This document shows, one piece after another, positions 1-13,100 of a stretch of 64,000 bases of DNA. Source of the stretch: Penelope pileata (taxonomy: Eukaryota; Chordata; Aves; Galliformes; Cracidae); the NCBI GenBank assembly GCA_013396635.1, contig WBMW01000467.1:186001-250000 (forward strand), in the 5' to 3' direction. Below the pieces are notes generated by a model that saw only the letters and a program-made list of their open reading frames with translations, searched no databases and was not told where the DNA came from. The first letter of the stretch is position 1, and each line of letters opens with the position of its first letter. The position numbers were made by a program, and so were the translations under genes.

Positions 1-3000
1 TGAGTTGGTGTCAGGGTGTTTGTTGTGAGCCCTCAGTTGCTTCATTAAAAAATTCACGCATGAAAATTGTAAATCAGAACAACAATAACATTTAAAAAAA
101 AAAAAAAAGACTTTCTACAGTTAATAGGTAGTTAAATTATAGGCTTGTTTGTGAAGTACAAGGGAAAACCTAATCTGAAATTACTTTCTTGATTCTTGCT
201 TTATTTATTTATTTAAAATAATGGCAGGCTCAAATGGGCACAAATTATGTGCATGAAAAATGCAGCCATGTACTCTTTAACATTTTTGTAATGTTTAGGT
301 GGGTGCAAAGTACTGACAGCCATGTGCTTCTGCTTCTTCTGAGGGATCTATCTGCTGTCATGCCTCTTGTTTCTTCACTGAAAGTGTTACTACCAAAACG
401 TTTCTTCGGTGGCTCTAAGTCTAGATAAATTGCCAAAGTAACATCAACCTAATTTAGTTGCCTTTTCTATTGGTTTGTGAACTGTATGGGAAAAATAAAA
501 CTTTCTGAACCCATCAAAGAAGCCATTAAAATCAGTGAGAACATAGTTGGAAATGAAAAAGGAAAAGTAGATTGTATAACAAAAATTAAGAATAAAATCT
601 GTTGTGAAATTTGAACATGAAACTATCAGTCTTCTGCATGCTTTCTTTTTCTCTGAGTATTTTAGCTGTTTATATTTAAGTTTATTGAGCCATTTCAGTA
701 AATAATAAATTGCTTAGCATTTTTTCTGCTTTTGCAGTTATGTTTTTAAGTACGTTGGTCTTGCTAAAACTTTAAAGTCAGTCACTAAAATATAAACATA
801 TTTATTTGTGTTATGCAATAGAAACTGTCACTTTGTCATTTCCTGAATGAATCAGCAAAGGGCATACTGTATTTAAAGTATGTTTTCCTTAGGATGATTT
901 GCCTTTATAGCTGCACTTACGTGTGCCATGGGAAATGTTGGCATGGGATGGTTTTTGTTGTTTGTTTTTTTTTTTTTTCTTTTTTTCTTTCATAATCCCT
1001 TGCATGTACAGCTGAAGATTCCATTACTCATGTATCTGTTCTGTTTACTTTTTCATCTGCTTTAGTGGTTTGGCAATACATTAATCACAGGTCTGTCTTG
1101 CATTTGGTCTTGATTACGTGGGGACAATCTGATTTTCATTTTATTTGCCTATGATGAGGCTGCTTGAGTTTATATCACAATAAGACTTTGGATGGTGCTC
1201 CTCTGTATCAATCCAGCTTCCAAAGATCACTGCATCCTTGGAAGTGCTATTTCATGGTATCTTTCTGTTTGCTAGTTGTGCTGCTGGTATTATTTGGAGA
1301 GCAGCCTGGGTTAGCCATTGAAGGCTGTACACAGCCTTTGCGTGGCGTAGCAGTTGCATACAGTTAGCACCATCAGCTTTTATAGCAGACCCAATGGCAA
1401 ACTACTCTTGCCCACTAAGGAACCTCTGAAGAGATAAGAAAATGTTCATGTATTTTCAGCATGGCTGAAGCTTCTCAAGTACGCCTTGAAGGTTTTCTCT
1501 TGAGCAACATGGCTAAGGCAAGAAGGAAGTTATGAGAACTGCATGACTCCAACTTCAGATAGGAAAAAGCAGGAAAAGAAATTCAGGAAAACATACATGT
1601 AATGTGACTACTCAATGCTTCTTACTATGGCAGTGTAGCCAAAACCTCGATTTTTAAAAAATATTTATTGACTCGACCATTTTTAATGAAAAGTAGTGAC
1701 TTAGAAGCATAGGGCACCTGTTACCCTCATTAAAAGCTTAAACGTGTGTGAAGCGTAAAAACACCAAACAAAGCAAAACCAAGATCAAGTCAGAACTGCA
1801 TAGTTCAGAAAACAGTTCTGGAATGTGTTTAGGCATATCACTTGATTCATATTTCCATTAAGAGTGCCAAGGGGAATGATGCTTATGTTTTTTCTTTGCC
1901 TGTTTTCTGATCCTTCAGTTTTAAAATATTCAGTATTCAGTTCATCCTGCATTTTTGCACCTTATATGCATTTTACTGCTTTTTCATGCAATGTACTTGC
2001 TTTTCTATGGACACTGCTCACCCTCTGCTATTTTTCATTTCAGGAAAATATTTTACTTCCTTAATTTGATGGTTTGCATTTAGTAACTTCCAAATATATG
2101 TGTAGGAGCAAGTTCTACATGGCAGTGGAAGAAAAATGCACTGCAAGTTGTCTGCTTGTAGCCTAGTGCTGTTCTTGAAAAAAATAAGCAAAAGTATGAA
2201 ATTTTTTGCTTTCATTTTTATTCGCTACCATTCCAAATCTTCAGTTTCATGATTCCAGGCTGGCAACAGAACTACTCTCTGCAATAGCAATACAACCATT
2301 TTTTTCTTATAAACTGCAAATTTTGAACAGCGAGTTTTGTCATGTTTGTTAGCATTTGGTTAAGTATGGCATCATTATTAAACTGGGATATCCATGCCCT
2401 TCATTTGTCCTTTTCTGTTAGGAAAGTGAAGGAAGGAACTAAGATTCAGTTCAAACAGATTTGAAATGTACTGTTTTGTACATGGCAATGAAAAGAACGG
2501 TTTAAAATCATTGGTTAATTCCTGATCTATTGAAGTTACGCAAACTTCTAGTGAAATAATTATGTTATATCAGATATGTAACAGACACGAAGAGAGTGAA
2601 AGTAGGCAAACATTTTTGCTGCACATCTCTGCTATCCCTGTTATCTCTGCTGCTTTTTGGACAAGTCGGAGTGCTTCTTAGGCAAAGCACCTGCAGCACA
2701 GGCCCAGTTCCTGCTTTCTCGGTGTATAAACTTTGCCTAGCTAAGAACTCTCTGTTCTCTATCTGTTCTCTCTCTGTTAACTCTATCAATTCCTTCTGTT
2801 AAGATTCAAAGATGAATCTGACCTTATCTAAAGCCTTGTTTTAATGGTGCAAAGCCCTTTCCCTCAGATTTTGCACAAGAAATTACTATTTGGCCCCCCA
2901 AAGAAGGGTTGGTTGGGCATGTTTCTTCAATCAAGTACTTGGAGATATTTTCTTTTCACTTTTCTTTCCAGAACCAGTCCTATAGGCTCTGCATTTCTAA

Positions 3001-4113
3001 TTTCACCTAGAAAAGATCCATTTAATCTGTAACGTGTTAATGGTTTGCAGATATTTCCCATTCAGGCAAAAATTAAGGGATTTTCTTTTTTCTCTTTTGT
3101 TTAATTGGCATGGAGAAAGCCCTCAGCTTCCCTTTCAAAACCCAATGAGTGTTGCAGGAACGTACCGTTCATGTGAGACAGTCAGATTCAGGTTCCTGTC
3201 TGTCTAGTTCAGGCCATAACCTTGCAGTTATCACTCTGCCAGCTCAGGTGGATGCTCTTACCAGCTGGTGTTGTGGTGTGACTGTCATTCATTTGCCTCT
3301 GTGAGAAGCTGTTCTGTGACTCTCTGTGACTTCAGAGATCCAGAGTCTTAGAAACCTCAGCACTTTCATTTCCCCAGCAGCAAAGTTTTGTTCTCTCCTG
3401 GATCCTGTGCTGCTGTTGTAGGAGAATAAGGATTCCTTTGTCGCTTTTGAGATAGCTACTAAAAACATTGTTCTTCCAGTTCAATTAACCATTCATAAGC
3501 ACAGAAAAGATGGCAGAAGGATATTATTGTCTGTAAATGTTTGTTCTCAAGTTTTACAGCTATGGAAATGAAAAAAAGTCTGACATTAATGTAAGCCTTA
3601 AAATTTGTGTGTTGTGAGCCTCTATTGTAAGAAAAATTAAAATCATTATTTTTTCTATAAACATTTGTGGGATATAAATGGTAGGTGTTTCCTGGTATGG
3701 AGAAGGAAAATTCTGGCCTGTGCCTTAGCCACCAGTGTAACTTTTCCCTCAAGGCATATTTAACTGCTCATTCACACGTGCAGACGTGAGACATTGCTGC
3801 TATGTTGGTGGATCTAGACATTTGTTGGTGCATCTGACATGTCCACTTTTGGAAAGATACCTGTCTTCATTTTGTTTTAATGGAATTAGTGAGGCACAAG
3901 TCGTCTTCATTCTAGTTAGCAATGGGCTAGTTGTGGTATATTTTTGTATTTTGTTTTAAAGTATTATTGATTTTTGTATCTTGTCACTGTATTACTGACC
4001 AGCAAGTTGTAGACAATCTTTTTTGAAGCATGAAATGTCCTTTTTTCTTCTTTCCCTGACATGACCTTGTTCAGTTCCTCAGAATGTTTTCTCTTTCTGT
4101 GATTCCTTTTCAG

Positions 4114-4341
4114 CTGCTGCACATAAAGTGTGATAATGATGAACATATGTTTCAAAGACCCTCTACTTTTTTCTGGTGTAACAATGAGGATTCACCACCT
4201 CCTTGTTTAGATATCTCTTCCATTACGCTTACTCCTAGGAGTTCTCCTGACTCTAGACTACCAGCTGGATTGTTAATACCACCACCTTCAAAAAGTGGTC
4301 TTCCAAAGCCAACCAGTGAATACAGCTGCCCAAGACCTCGT
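4114..4341 (+). CDS. candidate unannotated GULP1 cassette exon (76 codons)
   Basis: A strong acceptor (a long pyrimidine-rich tract ending ccttttcag at 4105-4113) is followed by an uninterrupted frame starting CTG CTG CAC. The predicted peptide looks like disordered, serine/proline-rich coding sequence, with segments such as EDSPPPCLD, TPRSSPDSRLPAG, IPPPSKSGLPKP and CPRPR. The class I-like or WW/SH3-type proline runs would suit the proline-rich tail of an adaptor. A donor at 4342 (CGT|GTAATC) gives 228 nt, a multiple of three. The next GULP1 exon starts in phase 0, so inclusion would keep frame and insert 76 residues just before the AGCVTPKS segment. Against it: the donor is weak (T at -1, T at +5), and I do not recognise the sequence from known GULP1 proteins. 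The frame stays open to a TAG at 4468, so it could instead be an alternative terminal exon. The role is unknown. Confidence 0.4.
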
Positions 4342-4839
4342 GTAATCCTGCTGTGCAAAACCTTTTTTTTTTTTTTTGGCTTTCCTGTGTTCTTTCTCTG
4401 CTGTGTATTAACTTGTGTTAAAAACTCACATTTTGTACAGTGGTTAAAGGACAGATCAGATTTCTCTTAGATTATCTTGGAATACTCCTTAAATATGAAA
4501 TTTGCAAAGGCTTACTGTTATTTCTATGTAGCTTTTTCTCTCCAACCCCTAAAATATCAATTCTTATTTTAACAACATTTTTAAATTAGTCCATTAATGA
4601 GTCTGTTATCAATCTTTGGTTAAAATTGTTATACTAAGAACAACTATTCAAATCAAGCAATTCTAAGGGTCCTTCATAAACTGATAGAAAACTAATCAGT
4701 CATTAAATACCTTTTAGTGTACTTTATAAAAACTGTGCAAAATGAAGGCTTTAAATTATTTTTAAATCAGCTTTCCTTCCATTTGCAAGTAACATTTAGC
4801 TGTATTTGACAAACCATGGCTTTCTGCATGCGTTCACTA

Positions 4840-4845
4840 AATAAA
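4840..4845 (+). promoter_or_regulatory. possible intronic polyadenylation signal
   Basis: A canonical AATAAA is followed within about 10-25 bases by a T/GT-rich stretch (cttcttgtgttcgt), the usual layout of a poly(A) site. It lies about 370 bases after the stop codon (4468-4470) of the open frame that begins at 4114. If that frame is a terminal exon, this signal would end a short GULP1 isoform. AATAAA is common by chance in AT-rich introns, so the signal alone proves little. Confidence 0.2.
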
Positions 4846-5164
4846 AATGCTTCTTGTGTTCGTACACATTTGAAGTATACATTTATTTAAATTATTGAAT
4901 TTTAGCTTTACTTAAAGTAGTTTCAAAATGTCTAACAACTTCAACTAAATGGCATATAAACAGAAAATGTCACTGAGAAGTTTATTTTTGCTTTTGTGCT
5001 GAAAAGATTTCTTTATGACTGAACATAAATACTGCTTACTTATTGTAGCATCTGTGTAGCCATAAACACGTAGCAAATAAGGAGAACCTACACCAGAATT
5101 TACTGTCTCTGAGTCATTCTAGGATTATTCATCGATGGTAATGGGAAGTATAGATTAGTGTATG

Positions 5165-5500
5165 AAATATACTTATGCACTGAACCCAATCCCACCTTCC
5201 TGATGAAGACAAAACCCATCTACAATCAGACATGGCTTTGTCTGTATGAAGAATGGGGTGCAAGACCCTTTGTATGTTTGTGTTGGGTCGAGCTCATATA
5301 TTGCCCTGCTTTGAGTGGCAGCAGATGACATCCGGGCAATCCGGACATAAATTTTACTGAATCTCTGACAATGCATGAAAGCGCCGGGAGGTTAATGCAA
5401 GGTCTATGAATGCAGCAATAAGAGCCAATTGTGTCTAATGAATATTCACTGATATCTTTTCACAACAGTCAATCATTGAAATTGCTATGCTAACCCATAT
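5165..5500. promoter_or_regulatory. candidate conserved non-coding element in GULP1 intron
   Basis: This patch differs from the surrounding intron. It keeps several CpGs (ggtcgagc, atccgggc, atccggac, agcgccggg) in an otherwise CpG-poor background. It has balanced composition, then a run of homeodomain-like TAAT sites (ggttaatgc, tctaatgaatattc). No open frame fits it convincingly. This texture is typical of deeply conserved enhancers, but conservation cannot be seen from one sequence, so the call is inference. Confidence 0.2.
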
Positions 5501-7057
5501 TGAGGTCAGTAGAAGTTCTGTGTATGTAAATATCTTTAAAATTAGTTATTTTATGAAGTTCATCTCTGATCTTGCCAGGGAATACTACGATAGAATTCTA
5601 TTATTTTGTTGTTGATTTTTTCTTTTTAATAGAAGAAAAGGCAGCATGTGAAATGTGGCTTGCTTTTATGCTTGACATTTCAGTATACATAGTTAGAAAT
5701 ATCCTTGTTTTTTGTGAAACATTGAACTGTTTTTGATCTCCCCTAATCCAAATTGATAAGTGTGAATTCAAAACACCTAAGAAATAGATAATGTAGGACT
5801 TGAGAGACTAATTTTCTTTTTAAGCACTGTATTAAGTGGAAGACCATGGATCAATGTTGTGTCCTTCTCAGCAGCCACTGCAGCCTCTGGAGAGAAGGAG
5901 AGGCAGTTTGAGGCTTCCTAAGGGTTTGGCTTAGAAATTTGTCACAGATCTTGAGCGACAACTTCAGTTGCTGCAGCAGAGGCACTAAAGAAATAAGATT
6001 TAGGGCCATGAAACTCAGTGTTGCAAAAGACAATCCATTTGCCAGGTTGTGGTATTCATGTTTTTTCAATAGAAGAGTCCATCTGACCAATTAAACCTGC
6101 GCTTATAAATTTTGATGTGAATATTTTAGTCGAATTGAGTCTTCTTTAAAACTGGCAGGCTTTTCCTGGGCCCGGCAGCACAGTCTTTCTCATACACAGA
6201 ATAAAGTTATTTGTATCATCTAATTAATAAAACTAACATTACTTTTGCATATATATTTTGCCTTCAGCTTGTCAATCTGAATGTCATCACCTATTTTAGT
6301 GTTCAGTGTATTTTCACTCGACTGTGCCTCACTTGTGTTCTGAATTAATGGACTGATGGCAGGAGGAATGAGTCATTAAGAGATAAATAAGGCTGTAGAG
6401 TGGTCATAATTGTTGTGTTTAGGGTTTATTTGCTTATCCAGTATTTTTTGGAAGTCTGCCAAACTTCTGTGCTTTATGAATGAAATTTCTGTTTCACTTT
6501 GAAGAATGAGGGTTTTATTTCTGATCTCAACATTCAGTGTATTGCACGTCCAGGTTGTTACTTATCAAAAAATACATGAGAAGGCTTCAGTCACTGTGGG
6601 ATTTTTCATTGTGTAAAGAAGTAAAGAAGAAATATAGTAAAGAAGAAATACCGGGATTGTGTCTTTTAATTTTAGCTGTTTTCTCTGTGCATTCAGGAGT
6701 GTAGCATATTGTTGTTGCCATATTTTCTTAACTGGGTCTTGTGAACATATCCATATTCATACTTCTGGAAGATAGTACTGCTTATCACTAGATTTTTCAG
6801 TCTTAACTGTGATACCTGTCTGGTTGTATGGAAAATGGAAAAATTACAATGCTGCTTATGTATTGGAGTTTTAGCATGTCTGAGTCTCTAAACTGCAAAC
6901 GCCATTTGCTTGGTGTCAGGAGCTGTTTTGTGCATGCTGATGGTTATTTTTAACTTTCTTTTGAAACTGTAGTTCTTATCTGCATGCTGAAAAATTCAGT
7001 GTTGTGATTTATTTTTCATGTGAAATTTTGCCCTAATATTTATTGTCCTTATTGTAG

Positions 7058-7196
7058 GCAGGCTGTGTGACACCTAAATCACCCTCCACTGACATCTTTG
7101 ATATGGTTCCCTTTTCTCCCATATCCCCTCAGTCATCAACACCTACTCGCAATGGTACACAGCCTCCTCCAGTACCCAGTAGATCTGCAGAGATCA
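7058..7196 (+). CDS. GULP1: GULP1 coding exon (proline-rich segment)
   Basis: GULP1 is the cytosolic PTB-domain adaptor of the CED-6 family. It links engulfment receptors (LRP1/CED-1 type, stabilin-2) to uptake of apoptotic cells and also acts in endocytic and lipid trafficking. This 139-nt exon follows acceptor ttattgtag and ends at donor ATCA|gtaagt. It reads in frame as 46 codons plus one base: it opens AGCVTPKSPSTDIFDM, continues with VPFSPISPQSS, and ends with NGTQPPPVPSRSAEI. This matches the mammalian GULP1 C-terminal half almost residue for residue, with small changes (for example V for I after DIFDM, and P for H in SPISHQSS). The PPPVPSR stretch is an SH3/WW-type proline motif. The exon starts in phase 0 and ends in phase 1. 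An alternative AG four bases downstream would break the frame. Confidence 0.95.
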
Positions 7197-10100
7197 GTAA
7201 GTTTTGTGACAACTGACCTAATGTTTGCTTACCTTATATTTTCTAAGAAAACATCTGAAAAGATTTGGATATGTTTTGTATGAAAAGCCAGATACAAGTT
7301 TTGTAAATTACATTTGATAATGCCATTCAATTTTTATACCATTTTTCCCAAGTCATTGATGTTGCTGCCAAGTTGCGTTACAAATAAACGTATTTACTTG
7401 CTGAAACTACTGTGTAAACTGTTTGAGGGAATCTGGTTGGCAACTATGATTTGACTTTTCCTTTGTTGTATGTTTCTTGTAGTTAATTCAGCAAATATTT
7501 TCACTTCCTGCTAGTTCTTCCCTTGCCACGCCACAGCTGTAGCATCTAAAACCTATGTTTCTTGGGACTACAGCAGGTGGACTAAGGATGGTGATGCAGA
7601 AGGAAGAGCTGAAGAAATCCATCAAACTTGTAGAGTGGCTGGGAATAATATTTTTAATATTTTTCATATCATCTACATCATTGTTTTTCAGTTATGGTTG
7701 GTGAAACTCTCCAGATTTGTGGACCATTCCTGAAAATCTCTGAAAAATGATTAGTAATAGCAATTTTATTTTTCAAATACTTGAAGGCCATTAGGATAAG
7801 GTTCTCATCTTTGCTGGAAATCTTTTAGGAATCCACAGATTATTTCTGAAAGCTTTGGAAACCACTCAGGGAGGCGAGGGAAATGTACACGCAAGCAGCA
7901 CTAGATGTTGTAGGGCTATCAGTACGCATGTAGCATTTTCTCTCTCTCGTGCCTATTAGTGCCACTAACGTTCCTGCCTGCCACTGTACAAGACTTTATT
8001 TGAAGATTTTCTGCTCATTTCAGGGGAATGCTGCTAATATATAGGATTTTGAGGTATGGATGCAAGCTGTGCACAATTATAAAGATACACTGTAAAGCTT
8101 CAGTCAGTGAGCATCTTCCCCAGTGCCTTATGTGTGCACCTTTTACTGTCACCCTCTAAAGAGAAAGGAGATGAAGAGGCTATGGATTCTATAAAAAAAA
8201 AATTCATTCTATTTCTAAGAGAAGACTTTAAATGATTTTATATAGATTTCTTAAAGGGTATATTAACAGAATTTAAAACTATTCTAATAGTTAATGTTCA
8301 AAGTTTAGTAGAATATCAAACCAAATAGTTCACTAGAATACTAAACTGTTATAGTAAGAAATTTTTATGGCTCTTTAAAGAATAGAGGGAAAAAAAAGAC
8401 CCCCCTCAAAAAACAGTTTTTTGTGTTTTTTCACAAAAGCACAAACTGCGGATATTGCCATAAAATTGACTTCAGTGTCCATACACAGCTTCAAAAGTAG
8501 TAACTTGAATTACAAGATGAAATTTGTTTTTCAGCTGTTTTGTGGCTCAGTGCCACTGAATTCACTGCTAGCAATCTTGTGGGCTTGCATGGAAGTCAGA
8601 GTGATTTTGAATGTTCTACTTGTGTGAGTTTTGTATTTGTTTAAACACTGGACTTTACAGTACAGAACATACTAGAGATAACTTAATGATATGTACTGTT
8701 TAAGTGTTGTGTTTGTTCTGCACTTAAGTCATTTGGTTTTAAATTATGGTTACAGAGTTCAGAAACATGGCAGGCAGTGCCTCATCTTGTCAGCTGCCTG
8801 TTAACGCTGTGTGCCTCTCTGCATGCCTTGCTTCAGAGAGAGAATTACAGAATGATATAGCATTCTGTACATAATTTTGATCCCTGCTCTTTCAAGCTAT
8901 GTCATGGTGCATTATATGGTGCAAACTATTGTATTCATCAGCTAATAATGCCCTTTGGCATATTTCAAAAATGCAATTTGAAGCAGAAGAATATTTTATA
9001 ATAAAACAAGGACTTAGTGTGTTAGATGAGAAAGTTCAGATCCCATCAGAGCCTTATTTAAGCTGTGTAATGTTGCAGTACTAATAATGTACAATACTAC
9101 ATTGTTTGGATGTTATTGGTGCCGGTAGAGACGGGCTGGCATTTCTTTCTCCAATACAAGTCAGAGGTGGCAACCAAAAGGAGCCAAAATTTGGAGTCTC
9201 CCATCTTCTGAGGTCTTTTCATGCTCTTTCTCTTTGTCACAGCATTTGAGCACTTTCCCTCATCATTTTGATGAAATTATAGGATGATCTTATTGTTTTT
9301 TATCATTTTTATTTCTTTAATTCAGAGTTAACAGTGTCTTTTGCCTTTGCCAGCTCTCAGCAAGTAGCTTATAAAGCCTTGTATTATTCTAGGAAGAGTG
9401 CAGCACTGGCCTTTTCTTGGAAAGGTGATGATCTCCCAATCATTTAAGCTTTTTAAAAAAGGGAAAAGATTCTTCAAGTTTTGAATTTATTTTCAACAGC
9501 ACAGCAATACGACTTCTCAGTAAATGTCTACTCGCTATTGGATATGTCAGTAATAGCAAGAAGGTTGTTGCTTTTCCTATTCTAAAGGAGAAAATTGCTT
9601 GCTCTTTGGGCAGGAATTTGCAGATTGGACAAAGACACCATGTCTCCTTAGGTGGTAATTGCAAAAAAAAAAATTTCACAAACAAAAGCCCTTTCCAGAG
9701 CTGTATTTCTACTCAAAATGTTGCTGAGAATTTTTTCTTTTAGAGTTAACTTTACAGTCACTGGCTTGCAGGCTGAACATAACCATTGCAACCCAATATA
9801 ATTGCTTAATTGAAAGACTGATGCACACAGAGTTAGCGCAACCAAAAATGTGGTGTTAACACCACAGTGCTGCTTCCTTAGAGCATCAAGTAAGGAACTG
9901 CAACTGTCCTCATAAGTTATCACAAAGAGAAATTAATTTGTGTGTACTTCTTGTTGGCACAGCATTATTGTCATATCTCGGAATAGAACTGGAGAGGAAC
10001 GTTCTGTTGAGTTGTTCAACATTTATTTCACTTAAAGGATCTGCAGCAATCCAAGGTCACAACTAGTAGATGTAGAAATCTGCTCCAAGAAACTGGTTTC

Positions 10101-13100
10101 AGAATAATGGTGGAACCATTTTTTATGCTGTAATAATTCTAAAAGAAATAAATATGGAATAGGCTGCAGCTAAGGGAAAGGCTTCCTGGACCGCACTACT
10201 TCATTTTATTCCAAATATTTCCTTGGGTGCTTATCTTCAGCGTGATTAATTTTTATTTGTAATCATAGCTGCTCCAGGACATCTGGGGAAAGCATATATC
10301 AGCATAACTCTGTGTCTGGATGATAGCTAATGTAAAGAAGATTGGGATGCAAAACACAGCAGAAAAGCCAAATATTTGTAGAGTTTTGTTTGTTTGATTC
10401 TTGCTTGTTCTGACTTTATTATAGATGCCATCTGCTATTCTCCAGTATTACTTGCTTCTTGTCTTGAATGTCAGATCAGTCACAGAAATACAAATTTATT
10501 TCCTGTTCATGTCTTTCTGTGGTTTGAGTTTTAAATGTAAAGCATCAGTATTTCATAGCTTTGAATGTGTTGGTTGATTCCCCAAGCAGTGCATTTATTT
10601 CTCTCCAATGAGGCATGGGATTGGTCATAATGAGGGAAAGGAAAGTGTGTGTGTTGTTTGAGGATATTATTTTCAAAGGCTTTCCAATTGATTTGTACTG
10701 GAGAAAGAAATGCCTATGTGCACTACAGTTATTTTGGAGAGTACGCCAGGCAAGATGTTCTTGTTCTATTTAATATATCTTCATGCAAATAATTTATCAT
10801 GAAATAAAGTATTGCTGATTGGTGTTGTCTCTGCTGAAATGGAGCACCAAAGTGCACAGCAGAGTCAACAGCACAGCAGAGCTTACAGGGATCCCATGGA
10901 ACAGCGGAGCTCTGCAGTGACTAAACTTGAGTATTCATCCAGTTTCTGCATGTTCTTCAGCTTTCGTTCAAAACAGAAATACTGATGATGTTGTTGAAAG
11001 TACTCTGACTCTTAGCAGTGCAATCTTTCTGACAACGCACAAACTTTAAATGCAGAAAAGCTGTTGTCCTATGGACTGTTACAGCCATTTCACTGAAATG
11101 GTTATCAAAATTGTTATAGAGATGGTTCCCAAAATATTTTATAGAAATTCAGCTAGGAAATAGCTATTTTTAAAATTTGATTCCATAGTTTAGTAGCTCC
11201 ATCTCTTATAATAAGTTGCTCTCCAGTTAATTTTTAAGTCTGCCTTGAATAACAATACGAGTGAAATAATCCTTCATATGAAGGCATGTGCCACTGAAGG
11301 AGTTAAAGCTTCTACTATTTTCCTGCTAATTAGCTCAATACAGTCATTAATAAAAGCACAATAATTAGACATGAATAAGAAAATGTCCAGAATAATGTAT
11401 GTAATACTTGCTTTCAAAAATAGCTATGTCATTACATTACTAAGAAACGAAAGAGGTGTGTTCTTTATTGTTCTTTCATAAATAGATTTCTTGAGCATTT
11501 GCAAAGGTTTGGTGTTGGAATTGGCTGCTTTAAGCTGTCTGACCACATAGAAAACTGTCAGCTCCCTTTCTAGGGTAAAAAGAACTTAGGAAAAATGGAC
11601 CTACATAATGAACAAATAGACTTTGGAGTGACATGAAGCATAATCACTTTGTCCCCAGTAGAGGTCATATTGAAAGTTAGAGCTGCTACACATCTGAAGG
11701 TCTCTAAGCAGAAGCATAAGAGCATGTAAGGGTGCTGGCTGTACTGGAGCAGACCCATTTCCTCTGTGAGAGAGGCAAGGGGTGAGGTAGGTCCTTATTT
11801 TTACAGTAGATTAGCCTAGTTAATGTCTCTTTTGCTTAATGTCTGCCTCTGCCAGGAAAGCCTAGGTTTTTTTGGCTTAAGTGGGCTTTTGGAATGAGAT
11901 TCTCAGATCTGGGCCATCTTCTGTTCCCATGCGATAGTTTGTAGCTGCTGAGCCACAGTTTTTAAAATGTGTAATTAATCAAACTCCTGTTTGTTTCTGT
12001 ACTTTATTATGGGAACAATGTATCTTCTAATTATTTAAGATACATGGTGTGCAATGCAGCATGGTAACACCAAATACTAGGTCAAAACCCATAGAGACTG
12101 ACTTGTGCAATAAAATGTTGAGGAGCCTAGACAAGTACAGGCCTAGAATTTGGACTCCATAGATGCCAGAATAAAGACTTAATTTATCTGTATGCACACT
12201 GTTCAGCATTGTTAACTTGACTGATAACACTGCAACATGGATTTAGTGTCAGGTAGTCAATTGTCAGCATCCGTATCTTGTATGTTAAGGGTAAAATTTG
12301 GGGCTAAAGCAGAAAAATAGGTATTAATTTCAAAGATACTAAGAGTCCTTTTTATTCTCTTGCTCTGAAGCTAATATTGTTTTGAGTTAGGTAGTATGAT
12401 CATGGCTGTCCAGCAAGAAGCCTGGTAAAGGTTAGGAGCTAGGATATGGTTTAATATTCTCTCCAGCAATGAAAAAGCTGCATTAACTTTGTTCTGTAAA
12501 TGTTGCCATCAGTATGGTTGAATTTTGTTAGCAAAATGAGTTTCATACTAGTTTTGGTCAACCCAGTGTGGGGTAGAGCAAGTCTATATAGATAGCACTC
12601 TAACATGTAGAGAAAAATATTCCTGCTACTGAGAAGAAAAACTATCTGGGCTGTCAGATGTGATAAAGAACTAGCATTAAACTATTTCAGTGAGGAAAAA
12701 AAAAAAAAGATATTGGAGATGTTTCAAAGAAGAAACAAAACAAAAAAAAAAAAACACCTCAGCACTAAAAAGGATCTTGCTTTTAAAAAGTGAAAAACCA
12801 TATGACATGACAGAGAGAAACTTGCAGTCATTGCATTTATGGATCCAGTTTTAGTGGAATTTTAGGGTAAGCAACATTTCATCATCTTCTACATTTTCTT
12901 TCATTCTTTCTTAACTGTTCTTTGATTGGGTTTTACAGCCCTGGTAATTACTTTTAGTTACTACTAACTGCACACTGAGGAACCCAAATGAAGGCCTGAC
13001 ATTGTATGAGTGAGACTCATTCATTTTGTAAAGACTTTCGTCTTTACAAAAGACCTTAACCTGATAGCAAGAAGTGGCAGACAGGAGATATGAAGGCTAA

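Larger units (their letters stand above)
1..7057 (+). other. GULP1: GULP1 intron (3' part) upstream of first visible exon
   Basis: This is non-coding sequence leading into the splice acceptor at 7058. It is inferred to be intron because the exon at 7058 begins in mid-protein; the preceding GULP1 exons (PTB domain, coiled coil) are not found in the window. It is AT-rich and contains an A-run (94-108), a T-rich run around 965-990 and a T-run at 4363-4377. It also holds the candidate extra exon at 4114 and a possible regulatory patch near 5.2-5.5 kb, both listed separately. Apart from those I see no coding sequence in it; the other open frames are short, unbiased and lack splice context. Confidence 0.8.

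Noticed and set aside
1..7057. Search for the preceding GULP1 coiled-coil/PTB exons
   Set aside because: No frame resembling the PTB or coiled-coil segments was found; they must lie upstream of the window.
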